Below, piece after piece: positions 1 to 8,225 of a stretch of 64,000 nt of DNA. Source of the stretch: Dyella kyungheensis (GTDB taxonomy: Bacteria; Pseudomonadota; Gammaproteobacteria; Xanthomonadales; Rhodanobacteraceae); NCBI RefSeq assembly GCF_016905005.1, contig NZ_JADIKC010000003.1, forward strand, positions 372,001-436,000, written 5' to 3'. Below the pieces are notes generated by a model. The model was not told the origin of the DNA, did no database searches, and was given only the letters and a program-made list of their open reading frames with translations. Numbering within the stretch: position 1 is the stretch's first letter; the number at the start of each line of letters is the position of its first letter. Made by a program: the position numbers and the translations under genes.

Positions 1-22
1 AGTTAGGACGGATGGTTTCTCG

Positions 23-102
23 GTGGGAGCGCACCCTGTGCGCGACAGCCACGCGTGAGCGTGCCGCTCCGTCAGGTTGTCGCGCACAGGGTGCGCTCCC
101 AC
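23..102. repeat. REP/BIME-like paired palindrome, copy 1
   Basis: Two 24-base arms (23-46 and 79-102) are perfect inverted complements. Each arm starts or ends with GTGG and contains its own small hairpin, GCGCAC-CCT-GTGCGC. This is the layout of two inverted REP units. Five more copies occur between genes in this window. It lies just downstream of the fimX stop codon. Confidence 0.85.
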
Positions 103-105
103 AGT

Positions 106-135
106 GGGCTCGGCTCGGCTCGGCTCGGCTCGGCG
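106..135. repeat. CGGCT pentanucleotide tandem repeat
   Basis: Four perfect CGGCT copies at 111-130 are flanked by one-mismatch copies (GGGCT at 106-110, CGGCG at 131-135). The tract ends 7 bases beyond the fimX stop codon, so it is outside the coding frame. Confidence 0.8.
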
Positions 136-142
136 GCCTGGC

Positions 143-2185
143 TCAGCCAAGTCGCTGCGGTTCCTGCAGGAAGTTGCCCTGCACGAAGTCCACGCCGCAG
201 GCGAACAGCAGCGATGTGCTGGCGGCGTCTTCCACCCATTCGGCGATGGTGTGCTTCTTCAGTTCGCGCGCCTGGCGGCAGATGTCGGCCACCTTCTTCT
301 GGCTCTCCTGCTGTTGCGGCAGGTCGGCCATGTAGCTGCGGTCGATCTTGAGGTAGTCCGCATTGATGTGGTTGAGCAACTGGAACGAGTTGAGGCCCGA
401 GCCGAACTGTTCGAGCGCAAACTGGCCGCCGATCTTCTGCCACGCCTGGATGAATTCCTGCGCGGGACGCAGCGCAGTCACCACCTTGCTCTCGGTCATT
501 TCCAGCACGAGCTGGCCGTGCTTGAGCGCGGCCTGCTTGAGGCGTTCGTCCAGCCAGGGCAGCAGCTCCTTGTCTTCCAGCGAGCCGGAGGTGAGCTTGA
601 CGAAGAAGGTGGTGGGCGAACCCATGCGGTCGCGGCCACGCAGGTGTTCGATCGCCTGGTTCAACACCCAGCGGTCGATCGCCGGGGTGAGGTTGTGCTT
701 TTCGGCGATCGGCATGAAGAAGCCCGGCAGCACTTCGCCTTGCGGGCCGTTGAGGCGCAGCAGGATTTCGGAGAACTCGCCTTCGGCATCCTGCAGGCTG
801 ATGGTCTGCTGGTGATACAGCACGAATTCGTTCTGCAGCAGCGCCTGGTTGATCACGCCCAGCCAGTAGCGCTCGCGTTCCTCGTCGGCCTTTTCGCGGG
901 CGGCGGGATCGTGCAGGTCGCTGCGGTTGCCGCCCTGGCTCTGCGCGTTGCGCAGGGCCTGGCTGGCCTGGTTGAGCAGCAGTTCGGTATTGGCGTTGCG
1001 CTCGCCCAGCATGCTGCCGCCGATGCTGGAGGTGATGGTGAGCGAGCGCGAGCCCAGGTCGAAGATGCCGCCGGCAATGGCCTGCTGCAGGCCGGCGATC
1101 CACTGTTTGATGCCTTCGTCGTTGCGCGTGTGCAGCAACACGCCCACGGTGTGCTCGGCCAGCAGGCCGGCAGTGTCCTGGGCGGTGAGCTGGCTCTCGA
1201 CGCGGGCGGCGAAGGCCGCCAGCAATTCGTCGGCCTTGGCCAGGCCCACGCCGGCCACGATGGTCTGCCAGTTGTCCGGCTCGATCAGCAGCAGCGATTG
1301 GCCCTTGGTGCCCTGGGTGGCCGCGGCCACCGCTTCGTCGATGCATTCGAGCATGCGTGCACGGTTGAACAGTCCGGTCACCGGGTCGCGCTGCAGCTGC
1401 TCGATGACATTGGCGTCCACCATCTGGCGGCGGAACACCACCTGCAGGCAGGACTCGCCTTCGAAGGTGGCGTGGGCGAATTCCACGCTGGCCTTGAACG
1501 TGCTGGCATCGGCGCGGCGCGCCTGCAGCTCGATGGCGCCACTGGGCTTCTCGCCCTTGGAGAGGCCCTTGAGCGTGTTCTTGAATTCGTCGGCGTCGTT
1601 AGCGCCGATCATGTCCAGCACGGGCAGGCCGAGCAGGTCGTCGAATTCGGTATAGCCGAAGGTGTCCAGGTAGGCCTGGTTGGCGCGTACGTGCATGCCT
1701 TCGTGCACATAGGCGATGGCGTCGGTGGACGAATCGAGCAGCGCATCGCAGCGGCGCTCCGATTCGCGCAACGCGGCTTCCAGCCGGCGCAGCTGGCGGC
1801 GTGCGTTGAGCGCGTCGAACTCGCGCTGGATCACCGCCATCAATTGCTTGGGCTGCGGCCGCAACGCCACGCTGCGGGCGCCGTTGACGAACAACTCGGT
1901 GATGGCGGCGTTGTCCACCTGGCTCACCAGCGCGATCAGCGACAGGTCGCGACCGTGCGCATCGAGCATGCGCGCCACTTCGCGCAGTTCGAGCGTGCCC
2001 ACGGAAGGGTCGAACAGGACGATGTCCGGTCCCAGTTCGTCGAGTGCGGCGGTGATTTGCTCGGTGCTGGTGGCGCGCGCCGGTCGAACGGCGATACCGC
2101 TGTTGCGCAGCAGGCTGATGATCTGTTCCGCGTCTTCGACAGACTTCTCGATGAAAAGGATCTTTATGACCTGGTCGGTTTTCAT
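143..2185 (-). CDS. fimX: FimX-like REC-PAS-GGDEF-EAL protein (degenerate c-di-GMP receptor)
   Basis: The 680-residue protein has an N-terminal response-regulator-like domain (about 8-125), a PAS domain (about 150-270), a GGDEF domain (about 285-425) and an EAL domain (about 440-670). The GGDEF signature is replaced by AEHTV. In the EAL domain the EAL motif reads EIL and the catalytic DDFGTG loop reads EQFGSG, while LEMTES and KID persist. It should therefore bind c-di-GMP without making or cleaving it. Length, domain order and degeneracy match FimX, which links c-di-GMP to type IV pilus assembly through PilZ and PilB in Pseudomonas and Xanthomonas. It starts at ATG 2185. It is transcribed alone, with no pilus gene adjacent. 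The function is inferred from family resemblance. Confidence 0.85.
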   Translation of the reverse strand: MKTDQVIKILFIEKSVEDAEQIISLLRNSGIAVRPARATSTEQITAALDELGPDIVLFDPSVGTLELREVARMLDAHGRDLSLIALVSQVDNAAITELFVNGARSVALRPQPKQLMAVIQREFDALNARRQLRRLEAALRESERRCDALLDSSTDAIAYVHEGMHVRANQAYLDTFGYTEFDDLLGLPVLDMIGANDADEFKNTLKGLSKGEKPSGAIELQARRADASTFKASVEFAHATFEGESCLQVVFRRQMVDANVIEQLQRDPVTGLFNRARMLECIDEAVAAATQGTKGQSLLLIEPDNWQTIVAGVGLAKADELLAAFAARVESQLTAQDTAGLLAEHTVGVLLHTRNDEGIKQWIAGLQQAIAGGIFDLGSRSLTITSSIGGSMLGERNANTELLLNQASQALRNAQSQGGNRSDLHDPAAREKADEERERYWLGVINQALLQNEFVLYHQQTISLQDAEGEFSEILLRLNGPQGEVLPGFFMPIAEKHNLTPAIDRWVLNQAIEHLRGRDRMGSPTTFFVKLTSGSLEDKELLPWLDERLKQAALKHGQLVLEMTESKVVTALRPAQEFIQAWQKIGGQFALEQFGSGLNSFQLLNHINADYLKIDRSYMADLPQQQESQKKVADICRQARELKKHTIAEWVEDAASTSLLFACGVDFVQGNFLQEPQRLG

Positions 2186-2337
2186 GGGCTCGTCGAGCTA
2201 TCCGTTGTTCGCCGCTGCTGGTGGTACCTGCCGTGACAGCAGGGCGCATGCCATCCGAGGTTGTAACGGATTCTTCCGATCACTGCCAGCGGAATTGTTC
2301 CGATAGTGACGCGGCCCACAACTGTGCCGCCCATCTG

Positions 2338-3348
2338 TTACAGCGGACGCTTCGACGCTTCGCCACCCACTTCGCGGACCAGCTTGGGAACGAGGTAGCC
2401 CGGCAGGCGTTGACGGATGGCCTCGACCAGGGCGAGCGCCTCGGCATCGTCCACCTCGAAATGTGCCGCCCCCTGCACGCGGTCCAGCTGGTGCAGGTAA
2501 TAGGGCAGTACGTCCGCCGCGAACAGCCGTTCGGAGAGCTGGGTCAGCGTATCGGCGTCGTCGTTGATCCCGCGCAGCAGCACCGACTGGTTGAGCACGG
2601 TGGCACCGGCCTCGCGCAGGCGGGCGCAGGCGGCATCCACGGATGCATCGAATTCGTTGGCATGGTTGGCGTGCAATACCACCACCTTCTGCAGCGGCAG
2701 CTCGCCCAGCCAGCGTCCGAAGGCTTCGTCGACGCGCTCGGGCAGCACCACCGGCAGGCGCGTGTGGATGCGCAGGCGGGTCACATGGGAAATCTCGGCC
2801 AGGCCGCGGCTGAGCTCTTCCAGCTTGGCCGTGGCCAGCGACAGCGGGTCGCCGCCGGAGAGGATCAACTCGCTGATCGAACTGTCCTGGCGCACGTGCT
2901 CCAGCGCCTTGCGCCACTGGCCCGCGGCGGCCATCTCGTCGCCGTAGGGGAAATGGCGGCGGAAACAGTAGCGGCAGTTGATGGCGCAGCTGCCGCTGGC
3001 AATCAGCAGGGCGCGGCCCTGGTATTTGTGCAGCACGCCCTGGGCGGAACGGGCGGCCATATCGCCCACCGCATCCACGCCATAGCCCGGCACCTGGTCC
3101 AGCTCGGCCAGCTGGGGCAGCACCTGCAGCAGCAGGGGGTCGAGCGGGTCGCCCTGGCGCATGCGGGCCACGAAACCGCGCGGCACCCGCACGCTGAAGC
3201 CGGCGTCGTCGGCCGGCAACCGGCTGGCCAGCTGTTCCAGCCCCAGCAGGGCTAGCAATTCATGCGGGTCGGTGACGGCCTCGCGCCACAGCGTGCGCCA
3301 GTCGGCTGCAGGCGGAGATAGGCGGGCGGCGTGGCTTGCGGTTATCAT
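2338..3348 (-). CDS. epmB: EF-P beta-lysylation protein EpmB (lysine 2,3-aminomutase-like radical SAM enzyme)
   Basis: This 336-residue radical SAM protein carries the 4Fe-4S motif CAINCRYC, followed by FRRHFPYGD, which is typical of the lysine 2,3-aminomutase/EpmB family. EpmB converts lysine to (R)-beta-lysine, which EpmA then attaches to EF-P. The gene is divergent from efp, only 81 bases away, so the modifier and its substrate probably share a control region. EpmA is not in this window. At 336 residues it is EpmB-sized and shorter than the roughly 415-residue catabolic lysine aminomutases. ATG 3348 is the start. Confidence 0.93.
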   Translation of the reverse strand: MITASHAARLSPPAADWRTLWREAVTDPHELLALLGLEQLASRLPADDAGFSVRVPRGFVARMRQGDPLDPLLLQVLPQLAELDQVPGYGVDAVGDMAARSAQGVLHKYQGRALLIASGSCAINCRYCFRRHFPYGDEMAAAGQWRKALEHVRQDSSISELILSGGDPLSLATAKLEELSRGLAEISHVTRLRIHTRLPVVLPERVDEAFGRWLGELPLQKVVVLHANHANEFDASVDAACARLREAGATVLNQSVLLRGINDDADTLTQLSERLFAADVLPYYLHQLDRVQGAAHFEVDDAEALALVEAIRQRLPGYLVPKLVREVGGEASKRPL

Positions 3349-3429
3349 AATAGGTCTTGAATCGGGCTCAGCGCCCGGGAAACCACCTATTCTAGCTGCC
3401 TGTCGGCGGCGTCACATCTGGAGCGCAGC

Positions 3430-3999
3430 ATGGCCACCGCCGGTCTCAACGACGTCAAGAAGGGAATGAAGATCCTTCACAACAATGACCCCTGGGTCAT
3501 TACCGACGCCGATTTCATCAAGCCCGGCAAGGGTCAGGCGTTCACCCGCATCTTCATCCGCAACCTGAAGAACGGCCGCACCAGCGAATCGACCATGAAG
3601 TCCAGCGACAGCTTCGAAGTCGCCGACGTCGTCGATACCGACATGCAGTACCTGTATTCCGACGGCGAGTACTGGCACTTCATGCACCAGGAAAGCTTCG
3701 AGCAGCACCAGGCCAGCAAGGCGGGCATGGGCGATGCGGTGAAGTGGCTGAAGGGCGAGGAAGAGTGCGTGGTGACGCTGTTCAACGGCGAAATCATCTC
3801 CGTGCAGGCGCCGAACTTCGTTGAACTGAAGATCACCGAGACCGACCCGGGCCTGCGTGGCGATACCTCGGGCGGCGGCGGCAAGCCGGCGACCCTGGAA
3901 ACCGGCGCCGTGGTTCGCGTGCCGCTGTTCGTCACCACCGACGAAGTGATCAAGGTCGACACCCGCACGGGCGAATACGTCAGCCGCGTCGGCAAGTGA
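3430..3999 (+). CDS. efp: elongation factor P
   Basis: This 189-residue protein has the three beta-barrel domains of EF-P, which rescues ribosomes stalled on polyproline. The modifiable lysine is at residue 34 in KPGKGQA, the position beta-lysylated by EpmAB, and epmB is divergently adjacent. The KPGKG loop distinguishes it from the second paralogue at 36088-36651, which has arginine there. ATG 3430 follows GGAGCGCAGC. The downstream region holds a CATTCC-type inverted repeat rather than a clear T-tract terminator. Confidence 0.97.
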   Translation: MATAGLNDVKKGMKILHNNDPWVITDADFIKPGKGQAFTRIFIRNLKNGRTSESTMKSSDSFEVADVVDTDMQYLYSDGEYWHFMHQESFEQHQASKAGMGDAVKWLKGEEECVVTLFNGEIISVQAPNFVELKITETDPGLRGDTSGGGGKPATLETGAVVRVPLFVTTDEVIKVDTRTGEYVSRVGK

Positions 4000-4038
4000 C
4001 GAACTGGCCCGCGCGCTTGCGCGCGGCTTTGCCAATGC

Positions 4039-4151
4039 GTCATCCCTGCGAAAGCAGGGATCCAGTGAAGTACGTCGTGCGAAGCACACTTTATTCGCTT
4101 TCGCACGAACCAACGCAAAGTCACTGGATTCCGGCTTTCGCCGGAATGACG
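4039..4151. repeat. paired CATTCC-type inverted repeat, copy 1
   Basis: A left arm with CATCCCTGCG-AAAG-CAGGGATCCAG (4041-4065) and a right arm with CTGGATTCCGGC-TTTC-GCCGGAATG (4123-4148) mirror each other, and each arm is itself a small hairpin. A similar pair lies at 36683-36815 and a single unit at 9711-9736. It separates efp from mtaD. Confidence 0.7.
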
Positions 4152-4247
4152 ATCAAAAGAACGTCATTCCCGCGTGTAACCATGGGGCGGCCACCGCAAG
4201 GTGATCCGCCCCATGTCGTATCCAACATTGAAGAAGTGAGCCAACGG

Positions 4248-5588
4248 ATGAGCCAGACCGCCCCGCAAACCGTCGACCTGTTGATCGAAGCGCGCTGGGT
4301 CGTGCCGGTGGAACCGCATGCCGTCGTGCTCGAACACCACGCCGTGGCCGTCGACCAGGGCGCCATCGTGGCGCTGCTGCCTATCGCCGAGGCCCGCGCC
4401 GCCTATGCGCCGCGCGAGCGCGTGGAGCTGGGCGAGCACGTGCTCATTCCGGGGCTGGTCAACACGCACACGCACAACCCGATGACGCTGTTGCGCGGCC
4501 TCGCCGACGATCTGCCGCTGATGGTGTGGCTGCAGAAGCACATCTGGCCGGTCGAAGGCCAGGTGATCGGACCGGAGTTCGTGCGCGACGGCGTCGAACT
4601 GGCGGTGGCCGAGATGATCCGCGGCGGCACCACCTGCGCCAACGAGAACTATTTTTTCCCCGACGTGATCGGCGCCACCTATCGCCGCATGGGTTTCCGC
4701 GCGGTAGTCGGCTTGCCGGTGATCGACTTTCCCACGGCCTGGGCGAAGACGCAGGACGAATACTTCGAGCGCGCCATCGAAGTGCACGACAGTTTCCTCG
4801 GCGACGCGCTGGTAAGCACCTCGTTTGCACCGCATGCGCCGTACACCGTGTCCGACGAGAGCTTCGAGCGCATCCGCGTGCTGGCCGACCAGCTCGACAT
4901 CCAGGTGCACCTGCACACGCACGAAACCGCACATGAAGTGGAAGAGGAGAAGGCCAAGAGCGGCCTGCGCCCGTTCCAGCGCCTGCAGAAGCTCGGCCTG
5001 GTCAACGACCGCCTGATCGCGGTGCACATGACCCAGCTCACCGATGCGGAAATCGAAGCCTGCGCCGAAGCGGGCGTGTCGGTGGTGCATTGTCCCGAAT
5101 CCAACCTCAAGCTCGCCTCGGGCTTCTGCCCGGCGGAGAAGCTGCGCCAGGCCGGCGTGAATGTGGCCATTGGCACGGATGGCTGCGCGTCCAACAACGA
5201 TCTGGACATGTTCGGCGAGATGCGCACGGCCGCGTTCCTGGCCAAGGCCGTGGCCAACGATGCAGCGGCCTTCGATGCGGCCTATACGTTGCGTGCGGCC
5301 ACGCTCAACGGTGCTCGCGCGATGGGGCTGGAAGATCGCATCGGTTCCATCGAAGTGGGCAAGCAGGCCGATCTGGCCGCGGTTCGCTTGTCCGATCTGG
5401 AAACGCAGCCGCTGTTCCATATCGCCTCGCAGCTGGCCTATGCCGCCGGCCGCCACCAGGTCACCGATGTGTGGATCAACGGCGTGCGCAAGCTGGCCGC
5501 GCGCATCCTTACCGACATCGATACCGATGCCGTGCTGGCGAAAACGCATGCCTGGCGCGAACGCATCGCTGCCATCGATGCGGGTTGA
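4248..5588 (+). CDS. mtaD: 5-methylthioadenosine/S-adenosylhomocysteine deaminase (TRZ/ATZ amidohydrolase)
   Basis: The 446-residue amidohydrolase has the metal motif THTHN at 73-77, then HTHETAHE, VVHCPESN and a late IGTDGCASNNDLDMF metal/catalytic segment. The family deaminates MTA or SAH to inosine derivatives for purine and methionine salvage. The frame is open back to 3996, but that stretch is the intergenic inverted repeat, so ATG 4248 (MSQTAPQTVDLL) is chosen. It heads a run with a YciI-like gene, ubiG and a MupP-like gene. The order mtaD-ubiG-mupP is also known from Pseudomonas. Exact substrate preference cannot be read from the sequence. Confidence 0.88.
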   Translation: MSQTAPQTVDLLIEARWVVPVEPHAVVLEHHAVAVDQGAIVALLPIAEARAAYAPRERVELGEHVLIPGLVNTHTHNPMTLLRGLADDLPLMVWLQKHIWPVEGQVIGPEFVRDGVELAVAEMIRGGTTCANENYFFPDVIGATYRRMGFRAVVGLPVIDFPTAWAKTQDEYFERAIEVHDSFLGDALVSTSFAPHAPYTVSDESFERIRVLADQLDIQVHLHTHETAHEVEEEKAKSGLRPFQRLQKLGLVNDRLIAVHMTQLTDAEIEACAEAGVSVVHCPESNLKLASGFCPAEKLRQAGVNVAIGTDGCASNNDLDMFGEMRTAAFLAKAVANDAAAFDAAYTLRAATLNGARAMGLEDRIGSIEVGKQADLAAVRLSDLETQPLFHIASQLAYAAGRHQVTDVWINGVRKLAARILTDIDTDAVLAKTHAWRERIAAIDAG

Positions 5589-5598
5589 GGGGATCGCC

Positions 5599-5853
5599 GT
5601 GAAACGCTATCTCGTGTTGGCCATGCGTCGCCCCGATTTCGATCCAGCCGTCGTGCAGCCGCATCTGGATTTCCTCGAAGGCTTGCGTGGCGGAGGCCGG
5701 CTGGAGCTGTCCGGCGGCTTCAGCGATCGCTCCGGCGGGGCGTACCTGATGCGCGCCGCCGACATGGACGAAGCGCTTTCCATCGTCCATCAGGACCCGG
5801 CCTACACCAGTGGCGGTTGGGACATCACCGTCCACGAATGGAACGCGCACTAA
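5599..5853 (+). CDS. YciI-like small protein
   Basis: This 84-residue protein (VKRYLVLAMRRPDF...) has the YCII ferredoxin-like fold pattern. It carries a short strand, a helix containing HLDFLEGL, an SGGF strand, and a final PAYTSGGWDITVHEW segment. The GTG start at 5599 is supported by GAGGGG at 5587-5592, inside and just after the mtaD stop, implying translational coupling. Family members are often dimeric and some are dehydrochlorinases, but the role here is unknown. A second YciI-type protein is at 32403-32777. Confidence 0.8.
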   Translation: MKRYLVLAMRRPDFDPAVVQPHLDFLEGLRGGGRLELSGGFSDRSGGAYLMRAADMDEALSIVHQDPAYTSGGWDITVHEWNAH

Positions 5854-5883
5854 ACTTCGCACCCAGTCTTCAAGGATCTGCCG

Positions 5884-6606
5884 ATGCAAGCCGCAACCAA
5901 TGTCAGTCCCGAGGAAATCGCCCGCTTCGGCAAGCTCGCCGCGCGCTGGTGGGATCCGGATGGCGAATCGCGCCCGCTGCACGATCTCAATCCCGTGCGT
6001 GCGGCCTATGTCGCTGATCGGCTGAACCTGCGAAGCGCTCGCGTCGCCGACGTCGGCTGCGGCGGCGGCCTGCTCAGCGAGGCGCTGGCGAAAGCGGGCG
6101 CGCGCGTCACCGGCATCGACCTGGGCGAGAAGGTGATCGAGATCGCGCGCCTGCACATGCACGAGTCGCGGCTGGAAACGCCGAACCTGGAGATCGACTA
6201 CCGCGTGCAGTCGTCGGCGGATCTCGCTGCTGCCGAACCGGAGAGTTTCGACGCCGTGTGCTGCATGGAGCTGATTGAACACGTACCCGATCCGGCCGCG
6301 CTGGTGGGCGATCTGGTACGCATGCTCAAGCCGGGCGGCGTGCTGGTGATGTCCACGCTCAATCGCACGCCGGCCGCGTTCGGCGCCGCCATTCTCGGCG
6401 CCGAATACCTCATGCGCATGCTGCCGCGTGGCACCCATCACTACGCGCAATTCCTCAAGCCTTCGGAACTGGGGCGTTTGATGCGCCACGCCGGGCTGGA
6501 AGTCGATGATGTTTCCGGACTGGGCTACAACCCGATCAGCCGCAAGGCCTGGTTGAGCCGCTTCACCGCCGTCAATTACCTGATCAGCGCACGAAAGCCC
6601 GCATGA
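5884..6606 (+). CDS. ubiG: ubiquinone biosynthesis O-methyltransferase UbiG
   Basis: The 240-residue SAM-dependent methyltransferase carries the cofactor motif VADVGCGGGLLSEALA at about 54-69, acidic GIDLGEKVIEIAR and the UbiG-typical DFDP-like start region (WWDPDGESRPLHDLNPVR). UbiG catalyses both O-methylations in ubiquinone synthesis. It overlaps the next gene by 4 bases (ATGA), indicating co-translation with the phosphatase. ATG 5884 is preceded by a weak AAGGATC. Confidence 0.95.
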   Translation: MQAATNVSPEEIARFGKLAARWWDPDGESRPLHDLNPVRAAYVADRLNLRSARVADVGCGGGLLSEALAKAGARVTGIDLGEKVIEIARLHMHESRLETPNLEIDYRVQSSADLAAAEPESFDAVCCMELIEHVPDPAALVGDLVRMLKPGGVLVMSTLNRTPAAFGAAILGAEYLMRMLPRGTHHYAQFLKPSELGRLMRHAGLEVDDVSGLGYNPISRKAWLSRFTAVNYLISARKPA

Positions 6607-7274
6607 AGCCATTCCCCGAAAACATCCAGGGCGTGCTGTTCGATCTCGACGGCACCTTGCTCGACAGCGCCCCCGATCTGTACGCCGCACTGAAGGCGCA
6701 ATGCGAAGAGATGCAGGTGGCTGCGCCGCCGTATGAGATGGTGCGAGAAGTCGTCTCGCGCGGTTCGCGGGCGATCCTGCGCTGTGCATTTGCCGATGCC
6801 GACGACGCGGCGTTGCTGGCCCTGATGCCGCGCTATCTGGAGCTCTACCAGGCGATGATGGCCGAGCACACGCGTCCGTTCGATGGCGTCGACGAGTTGC
6901 TGGCCTCGCTGGAATCGCAGGGCATTGTCTGGGGCGTGGTCACCAACAAGCCGGGCTTTCTCACCGACGACCTGCTGGTGCGTATCGGCTGGGCGCCGCG
7001 CGCGGCAGCGATCGTGTCCGGCGATACGTTGCCGGTGAAGAAACCCGATCCCGCGCCGGTATTGCTGGCCTGCGAGCGTGCCGGTCTCGATCCGTCGCGC
7101 TGCGTCTTCGTGGGCGACGATCGCCGCGATGTGCTGGCGGGCGCTGCGGCCGGCCTGTACACCGTGGCCGTGCGCTGGGGTTATCTCGACGGCGGCGATC
7201 CGAGCGAATGGAACGCCGACCTGGTGGTCGATCATCCGTCCGATCTCACCGTTCGCGTGAAGGTCACCGCATGA
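6603..7274 (+). CDS. mupP: HAD phosphatase, MupP/phosphoglycolate phosphatase type
   Basis: This 223-residue HAD-IA hydrolase has the nucleophile motif DLDGT (14-18), VVTNKPG (motif II), VKKPDP (motif III lysine) and VFVGDD (motif IV), with an alpha-helical cap of the Gph type. Directly after ubiG, the Pseudomonas gene is mupP, whose product dephosphorylates N-acetylmuramate 6-phosphate in peptidoglycan recycling. Synteny therefore favours MupP over a true phosphoglycolate phosphatase. It overlaps ubiG and the next gene by 4 bases each. The substrate is inferred. Confidence 0.75.
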   Translation: MKPFPENIQGVLFDLDGTLLDSAPDLYAALKAQCEEMQVAAPPYEMVREVVSRGSRAILRCAFADADDAALLALMPRYLELYQAMMAEHTRPFDGVDELLASLESQGIVWGVVTNKPGFLTDDLLVRIGWAPRAAAIVSGDTLPVKKPDPAPVLLACERAGLDPSRCVFVGDDRRDVLAGAAAGLYTVAVRWGYLDGGDPSEWNADLVVDHPSDLTVRVKVTA

Positions 7275-8110
7275 GCGGCACTGCGCTGCAGAGCTATATC
7301 GACAAGTGGCTGGCCGTGCAGCCGCAGCAGCGCATTGCCCTGGCCTTCGTGGATCCGAACCGGTACCCCGGTCATATCGCGCTGGCGGCGTTCGAGCAGG
7401 AACTGCTTGCCGCGGCCTATGGCATTCGCGAACCGCAAGTGGCGGCCACCAAGCTCAACTGGTGGGCCGAGGAACTGTCCGGTGCGGCGGCGAGCGGCGG
7501 CCGTCATCCGTTGACGCAGGTGCTGTTCGACAGCGACCGCGCGCATGAGATCGCCGCCGAGCGCTGGGTCGCTCCGGTGCTGGCTGCGATGGGCCAATTG
7601 GAAGAGGGCACGGCCGCGGATTTCCCCGCCCAGATTGCGGCCGGCTCGTTGTTGCACGGTGCCGTGGCCGATCTGGAAACGGCGTGGTGGTTCGGCGACA
7701 AGGCCGACAGCACGCGTGCCAGCCGGGTGGCCACGCTCTCGCATCTGCTGTATTCGCTGCTGCGTCTCGAAGAAGACGTCGATCGCGACCGCCTGGCCTT
7801 GCCGATGTCGCGGCTGGCCAAGTTCGGCCTCAGCCGCAGCGAATTGCGCCAAGCGACCGAGGTGCGCAACGACGCCATCCGCGCACAGTTGGACGATCTG
7901 CACCACGCCTGGCGCGAGGCCGAGCGCCTGCCGGGACCGTTGAGTGCCTTCCGCGGGCTGGAATCGCGCCAGGGACGTGCGCTGGTGGCCAAGGCGCGCA
8001 AGGCCGCCGATCCACTGGATGTATTGCGAAAAGGGCAGGGCAGGCAGGGCCTGGGCGTGACCTGGCAGGCCTGGCAGGCCGCGCGTGCCTGGCAGCGCCA
8101 GATCGGTTGA
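7271..8110 (+). CDS. squalene/phytoene-synthase-like protein, probably non-catalytic
   Basis: The 279-residue all-helical protein resembles the trans-isoprenyl synthase fold. The segment KLNWWAEEL is like the family's L-x-x-W-R-x-E region, and LLRLEEDVDRDRLALPMSRLAKFGLS matches the second Asp-rich site of squalene/phytoene synthases. That second site is altered and no clear first DxxxD site is seen, so classical head-to-head condensation is doubtful. It is closer to the NDUFAF6-like, non-catalytic branch. It is co-translated with mupP (ATGA overlap) and ends the mtaD-ubiG-mupP run. Its function is unknown. Confidence 0.7.
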   Translation: MSGTALQSYIDKWLAVQPQQRIALAFVDPNRYPGHIALAAFEQELLAAAYGIREPQVAATKLNWWAEELSGAAASGGRHPLTQVLFDSDRAHEIAAERWVAPVLAAMGQLEEGTAADFPAQIAAGSLLHGAVADLETAWWFGDKADSTRASRVATLSHLLYSLLRLEEDVDRDRLALPMSRLAKFGLSRSELRQATEVRNDAIRAQLDDLHHAWREAERLPGPLSAFRGLESRQGRALVAKARKAADPLDVLRKGQGRQGLGVTWQAWQAARAWQRQIG

Positions 8111-8225
8111 AAATAGCCGTCGGGACGCAGCGTTTCCCGCGCGCCACTATTGCGAGGCGCCGTTGGTGCCCCAAAATCGAGGTCTTCAAGGCGGCCAGAC
8201 CGCCCGTCGGACCCTAGGATTGACC

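Noticed and set aside
77-2236. A 719-codon open frame antisense to fimX
   Set aside because: Long antisense frames are common in GC-rich DNA. It has no recognisable domain, runs through the REP and CGGCT repeat, and the opposite strand encodes a clear four-domain protein.
3996-4247. N-terminal extension of mtaD
   Set aside because: The extra codons fall in the intergenic inverted repeat. Family proteins begin at the ATG at 4248.
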